NCBI RefSeq assembly: GCF_042679605.1
Contig: NZ_JBHTMU010000005.1
Coordinates: forward strand, 81,918 to 145,917
From: Litorisediminicola beolgyonensis
GTDB lineage: Bacteria; Pseudomonadota; Alphaproteobacteria; Rhodobacterales; Rhodobacteraceae
DNA length: 64,000 bases
Direction of reading: 5' to 3'
The notes below the pieces were generated by a model. The model searched no databases. It had not been told where the DNA came from and saw only the letters and a program-made list of their open reading frames with translations. This document shows positions 60,915-64,000 of this stretch, in pieces. Positions within the stretch are counted from its first letter, which is position 1, and the number at the start of each line of letters is the position of its first letter. Made by a program: the position numbers and the translations under genes.

Positions 60915-62347
60915 GCACCACCTGGACGTTCCTGACGCGCAAGGCCGGGGGACGGCGGGCCAACTGGCTCGACTGGCTGACCTACGCCTACCTGCTCTTC
61001 GGCCTTCTGATCATCGCGGGGCCGGTGGCCTGGCTCGCGCTCAACTCGCTCAAGACCCAAGGCCAGCTCGAAGCGCAGAACCTCTCGCTCCTGCCGATGA
61101 GCTACGCGCGCGTCGCCCGCGCCAGCGTCGAGACGCCCGAGGGCAAGCGGATCTTCATCATCGACGGGTTGCCCGACTGGGCGCTGAACTGGCCGGAACT
61201 GAGCGACGAGGAGCGCGCCAGGCACGATCCGTGGGCGCTTCTTGCCGGGACCGACGCGGACACACGCGACGCGCTGCGCGCCCATCTGGGACTTCTGAGC
61301 GACGATGCGCGGGCCCTGATCGACCGGGAGGGGCTGCCCGACTGGCTGCTGCGCTACCCGACCATGGGGCCCGAGGCACAGGCGGCGCGGGATCTCGACG
61401 CCGCGCTGGCACCGCTTGCTCCGGACGAGCGCAGGCTTCTGTCGCAGTTCCTGGGCCTTCCGGGCTTCGCTCCGCCTCGGCTCGTAAGCCAGATCCGCGT
61501 CACCGCACCGGACCCTGACACGGGCGCGCCGACCGGTTTTGCCGTGCCCGCCATCCGCCCGGGGTCCGAGGTGACGCCCGCGCGCTATGTCGACAATCGC
61601 ATCGAAGGCGTGGTGCGGCTGCCGACCGAGAGCCTGACCGCCGACCGCTACCTGAGCCCGTCCTGGTCGAACTATTCCGAGCCGCTCAGCGGCACCGCCT
61701 ACGGCGTCAGCGTGAACTTCGCGACCTGCATCACCAACTCGGTCCTCGTGACCGTGATCGCGACCGTGCTGACGCTCCTGATCAACTCGATGGCGGCTTT
61801 CGCATTGGCCAAGTACCGCTTTCGCGGCGACTGGCTGTTTTTCCTGGCGATCCTTGCCACGCTCATGGTGCCGCCGACCATCACTCTTGTCGGCATCTTC
61901 AAGGCGATCCACGCGACGGGGCTTTCCGGCTCGATCTGGGGCGTCATCATCCCCGGTGCCGCGACGCCGACGGGCGTCTTCATGCTGCGGCAATACATGC
62001 TGTCGCTTCCGGACGAGCTGCTCGAGGCCGCGCGTATGGACGCCGCCTCGGAATGGAAGGTCTACTGGCGCATCGTTCTTCCCCTGACTCTGCCCGCACT
62101 CGCCGCGCTGGGCATCCTGTCGGTGATCTGGCGCTGGAACGACCTGATCCTGCCGCTCGTCGCCATCGCCACCACCAAGGAGGCCTATACCATCCAGCTC
62201 TGCCTTCTGGAGTTCCGGGGCCAGCATCTTAGCCAGGAGCATTATCGCCTCGCCATGACCATGCTCAGCCTGATCCCCTCGACCCTCGTGTTCGTCTTCC
62301 TGCAGCGCCACATCACCGCGGGCATCGCCAATACGGGGCTCAAGTGA
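60911..62347 (+). CDS. Sugar ABC transporter permease (MalG type) with a long periplasmic insertion
   Basis: A 478-residue permease, about 190 residues longer than usual MalG proteins (about 280-300). The first membrane segment is at about 27-46 (YAYLLFGLLIIAGPVAWLAL). Roughly residues 60-265 then form a soluble region rich in charged residues (WPELSDEERARHDPWALLA) that has no counterpart in standard MalG. The transport core follows with five spans and the EAA motif ELLEAARMDAASEWKVYWRI. The insertion lies on the periplasmic side by topology and could contact the binding protein. The frame shows no breaks. Confidence 0.9.
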   Translation: MSTTWTFLTRKAGGRRANWLDWLTYAYLLFGLLIIAGPVAWLALNSLKTQGQLEAQNLSLLPMSYARVARASVETPEGKRIFIIDGLPDWALNWPELSDEERARHDPWALLAGTDADTRDALRAHLGLLSDDARALIDREGLPDWLLRYPTMGPEAQAARDLDAALAPLAPDERRLLSQFLGLPGFAPPRLVSQIRVTAPDPDTGAPTGFAVPAIRPGSEVTPARYVDNRIEGVVRLPTESLTADRYLSPSWSNYSEPLSGTAYGVSVNFATCITNSVLVTVIATVLTLLINSMAAFALAKYRFRGDWLFFLAILATLMVPPTITLVGIFKAIHATGLSGSIWGVIIPGAATPTGVFMLRQYMLSLPDELLEAARMDAASEWKVYWRIVLPLTLPALAALGILSVIWRWNDLILPLVAIATTKEAYTIQLCLLEFRGQHLSQEHYRLAMTMLSLIPSTLVFVFLQRHITAGIANTGLK

Positions 62348-63408
62348 TGGCGGGTCTCGTGCTCACCGATCTCCGCAAGAGCTTCGACGGCTCGGAGGTG
62401 ATCCACGGCATCGATCTGGAGATCCGCTCGGGCGAATTCGTCGTGTTCGTCGGCCCCTCGGGCTGCGGCAAGTCCACGCTCCTGCGGCTGATCTCGGGTC
62501 TGGAGGCGATCACCTCGGGCACCTGCGCGATCGACGGAGAGGTCGTCAACGATCTGCCCGCTGCCAAGCGCGGGCTGGCGATGGTGTTCCAGAGCTACGC
62601 GCTCTATCCGCACATGTCCGCGCGCAAGAACCTCAGTTTCGGGCTCGAAAATCTCGGCCTGCCGCGCCGCGAGATCGACGCGCGGGTCACCGAGGCCGCC
62701 CGGATGCTGCAGATCGAACCTCTGCTCGACCGGCGTCCCGGGCAGCTCTCCGGCGGGCAGCGCCAGCGCGTCGCCATCGGGCGCGCCGTGGTGCGCGAGC
62801 CGCGGATCTTCCTCTTCGACGAGCCGCTTTCCAATCTCGACGCCGAACTGCGGGTCTCGATGCGCCGCGAGATCGCGCAGCTGCACCGGCGGCTCGGCAA
62901 CACGATGATCTACGTGACCCACGACCAGGTGGAAGCGATGACCATGGCTGACAAGATCGCGGTGCTGCGCGACGGGAGGCTGGAACAGTTCGGCACGCCC
63001 CTCGAGCTGTTCAACCAGCCCGCCAATCGCTTCGTCGCCGGGTTCATCGGCTCGCCCTCGATGAATTTCCTGCCCGTGACACGATGCGGAACCGCGCTCG
63101 AGCTGCCCTCGGGCGCGCGGATCGAGGGCGTCTCGGCGCCCGAGGCCGCGCCGGAGAGGCTCGAGCTCGGCCTCCGCCCGGGCGATCTGCGCATTGACGG
63201 CGGGGGTGCCTTGGCCATGCAGGTCGAGGAGGTCGAGCAGCTGGGCTCGGAAAGCTATCTCTTCGGCACGGTCGAGGGCGTCCGCGTGGCGGTGTATCTC
63301 ACCGGTCAGACCGATTTGCGGTCCGGCGACACGGTTGCCCTCGCGTCGGACCCCGAGCGCATGCATCTCTTCTGCCGCGCCAGCGGAACGGTCGTGCCGC
63401 TCAGTTAA
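62347..63408 (+). CDS. Sugar ABC transporter ATP-binding protein (MalK/UgpC type)
   Basis: A 353-residue ATPase with Walker A GPSGCGKST, signature LSGGQRQRV, Walker B IFLFDEPLSNLDAEL and switch His in YVTHDQVEAM. The C-terminal TOBE-like domain (from about 240) is present, ending near FCRASGTVVPLS. It drives the preceding permeases. The ATG at 62347 overlaps the permease stop (TGATG); an in-frame GTG lies 3 bases before. Confidence 0.94.
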   Translation: MAGLVLTDLRKSFDGSEVIHGIDLEIRSGEFVVFVGPSGCGKSTLLRLISGLEAITSGTCAIDGEVVNDLPAAKRGLAMVFQSYALYPHMSARKNLSFGLENLGLPRREIDARVTEAARMLQIEPLLDRRPGQLSGGQRQRVAIGRAVVREPRIFLFDEPLSNLDAELRVSMRREIAQLHRRLGNTMIYVTHDQVEAMTMADKIAVLRDGRLEQFGTPLELFNQPANRFVAGFIGSPSMNFLPVTRCGTALELPSGARIEGVSAPEAAPERLELGLRPGDLRIDGGGALAMQVEEVEQLGSESYLFGTVEGVRVAVYLTGQTDLRSGDTVALASDPERMHLFCRASGTVVPLS

Positions 63409-63718
63409 CGAATGGCGAGGATCGCCGCGCTGAAAAGTCACAAGAAATCAGAGTCATAGCGCAAAGGGCGCGGCGCAGGCATAACGACACGAGCCAAGTT
63501 GACCTGTTCTGAGGTGCTGGTCGGAAAATCCACCGCGCGACGCGCTGGCGAGATCAGTGGTGACCCTAAAGAGATAAAGTTCGAACTCTTTAATTGCTGA
63601 ATTGCTTCGATGGAACGCTGTTCTTGAGCCACTCTCTGACGAACAGCGAGCACGTTGATCGAACTCAAAACCAGAAATTGCAGCGGCACGGGCGCCTGAC
63701 CTGCCGCTGCGACGCTAG
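63409..63718. other. Non-coding interval after the sugar importer
   Basis: About 310 bases with lower GC (for example AAGAGATAAAGTTCGAACTC near 63570). Several short open frames exist but none looks like a gene. I see no terminator right after the importer. Confidence 0.5.
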
Positions 63719-63904
63719 ATCGAGAAAGACTTGGCCGCGTTCACGTTACAGATTTCAGCCGCAAGAAACAGGATCATCAGCCAGCCCCGCGATACCTCAG
63801 GCCACCGCGACACGGGCACCTCGCTCATCGTCGCGGCCTTCGCCTCCCAGTATCTGAGCCAGCGCGAGATCGTCGTGTCGCACCTCACCGGCTACTGGGG
63901 GTGA
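63719..63904 (+). pseudogene. Probable 3' remnant of a broken gene
   Basis: The frame from the TAG at 63716 to the TGA at 63902-63904 has 61 codons and no ATG. Its last part, DTGTSLIVAAFASQYLSQRE then IVVSHLTGYWG, has protein-like composition and GC-rich third positions, unlike the AT-richer sequence just before it. It looks like the C-terminal end of a once longer protein, truncated at its 5' side. It lies 20 bases before the probable IS end. I do not recognise the family. Confidence 0.4.
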
Positions 63905-63923
63905 GCGGTCAGACTGGTGTCAC

Positions 63924-64000
63924 TGAATAGCCCCGTGTATCGTGGACGCCTTCTTCGCTAATTTTGAGGCAAGGAGGCCATGATGAGCAGCAGCAAGTTC
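63924..64000 (+). mobile_element. Left end of a probable IS3-family insertion sequence
   Basis: TGAATAGCCCCGTGTATCGT begins a sequence resembling the terminal inverted repeats of the IS51-like group of IS3 elements (TGAA-x-x-GCCCCG...). About 55 bases inside, a strong ribosome-binding site (AAGGAGG) and an ATG follow, the standard IS3 layout for orfA. The window cuts the element, so the right end and target duplication cannot be seen. Confidence 0.5.
63983..64000 (+). CDS. Probable transposase orfA, first six codons
   Basis: ATG at 63983 (or 63980) after AAGGAGG opens a frame reading MSSSKF up to the window edge. IS3 orfA proteins commonly begin with a similar short polar stretch before a helix-turn-helix. 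Identity rests on the context of the IS-like end. Confidence 0.4.

Noticed and set aside
63438..63689. 83-codon minus-strand frame after the sugar importer
   Set aside because: No ribosome-binding site or recognisable motif; composition does not look coding.
1..64000. CRISPR arrays, tRNA or rRNA genes, prophage
   Set aside because: Looked for regularly spaced repeats, cloverleaf-like segments and phage structural genes; none seen by eye.

Overview
The window reads as chromosomal DNA of a high-GC alphaproteobacterium, most likely a marine Rhodobacteraceae/Roseobacteraceae member. This is inferred from the gene set rather than from rRNA, which is absent. The main clues are a membrane-anchored c552-type cytochrome beside pheA, divergent hemC/hemE, an RpoH-family sigma factor, groESL under a CIRCE element, Hsp20 followed by a DUF1150 gene, a bifunctional sat/cysC, and the order lgt-midA-pgeF with divergent ubiK. 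Genes are densely packed, with many ATGA, GTGA or TGATG overlaps.

Layout. 1-3.06 kb: start of a microcin C-like peptide importer (yejA, yejB, first codons of yejE) on the minus strand. 3.2-13.8 kb: cytochrome c, pheA, a zinc peptidase and a small tyrosine phosphatase, the 4.5S SRP RNA with its promoter, a 5'-nucleotidase family enzyme, nudC, an FAH-family enzyme, hemC and hemE. 13.9-19.5 kb: a DMT exporter, an ABC-2 exporter pair, a DddW-like cupin, comM and a GST. 19.7-26.7 kb: rpoH, chaN, coaBC, dut, a membrane-anchored moeB and an M3 peptidase. 26.7-30.8 kb: a TraB/GumN protein, a DUF2161 nuclease-like protein and groESL. 30.9-32.1 kb: a small AT-richer islet with one unknown gene. 32.2-37.3 kb: GNAT, DMT transporter, lipase, a lone phnM, then purK and purE. 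37.4-38.2 kb: heat-shock hsp20-DUF1150. 38.3-42.8 kb: an RTX-type secreted GDSL hydrolase and a two-gene glycolipid-sugar transfer cassette (GT2-GtrA plus GT39-like), which looks accessory. 42.8-51.5 kb: a MarR-type winged helix reading in frame into ATP sulfurylase/APS kinase, then rraB-trxB, an Lrp regulator, a Hint protein, and pgeF-midA-lgt with divergent ubiK. 52.0-58.4 kb: a five-gene phosphorelay (receiver plus degenerate GGDEF, Hpt, CHASE-PAS kinase, PAS kinase, CheY-like receiver). 58.5-63.4 kb: a sugar ABC importer with an unusually long second permease. 63.4-64.0 kb: an apparent gene remnant and the left end of a probable IS3-family element, cut by the window edge.

Functional themes are protein quality control (RpoH, GroESL, Hsp20, M3 peptidase, thioredoxin reductase), cofactor and nucleotide supply (hemC/E, coaBC, dut, moeB, nudC, purE/K), uptake of peptides and sugars, and signalling by phosphorelay. 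The features most worth a second look are the MarR-Sat-CysC fusion frame, the self-contained phosphorelay without a DNA-binding output, the DddW-like cupin, the oversized MalG-type permease, and the remnant plus IS end at the right edge. I saw no CRISPR array, tRNA, rRNA or prophage.
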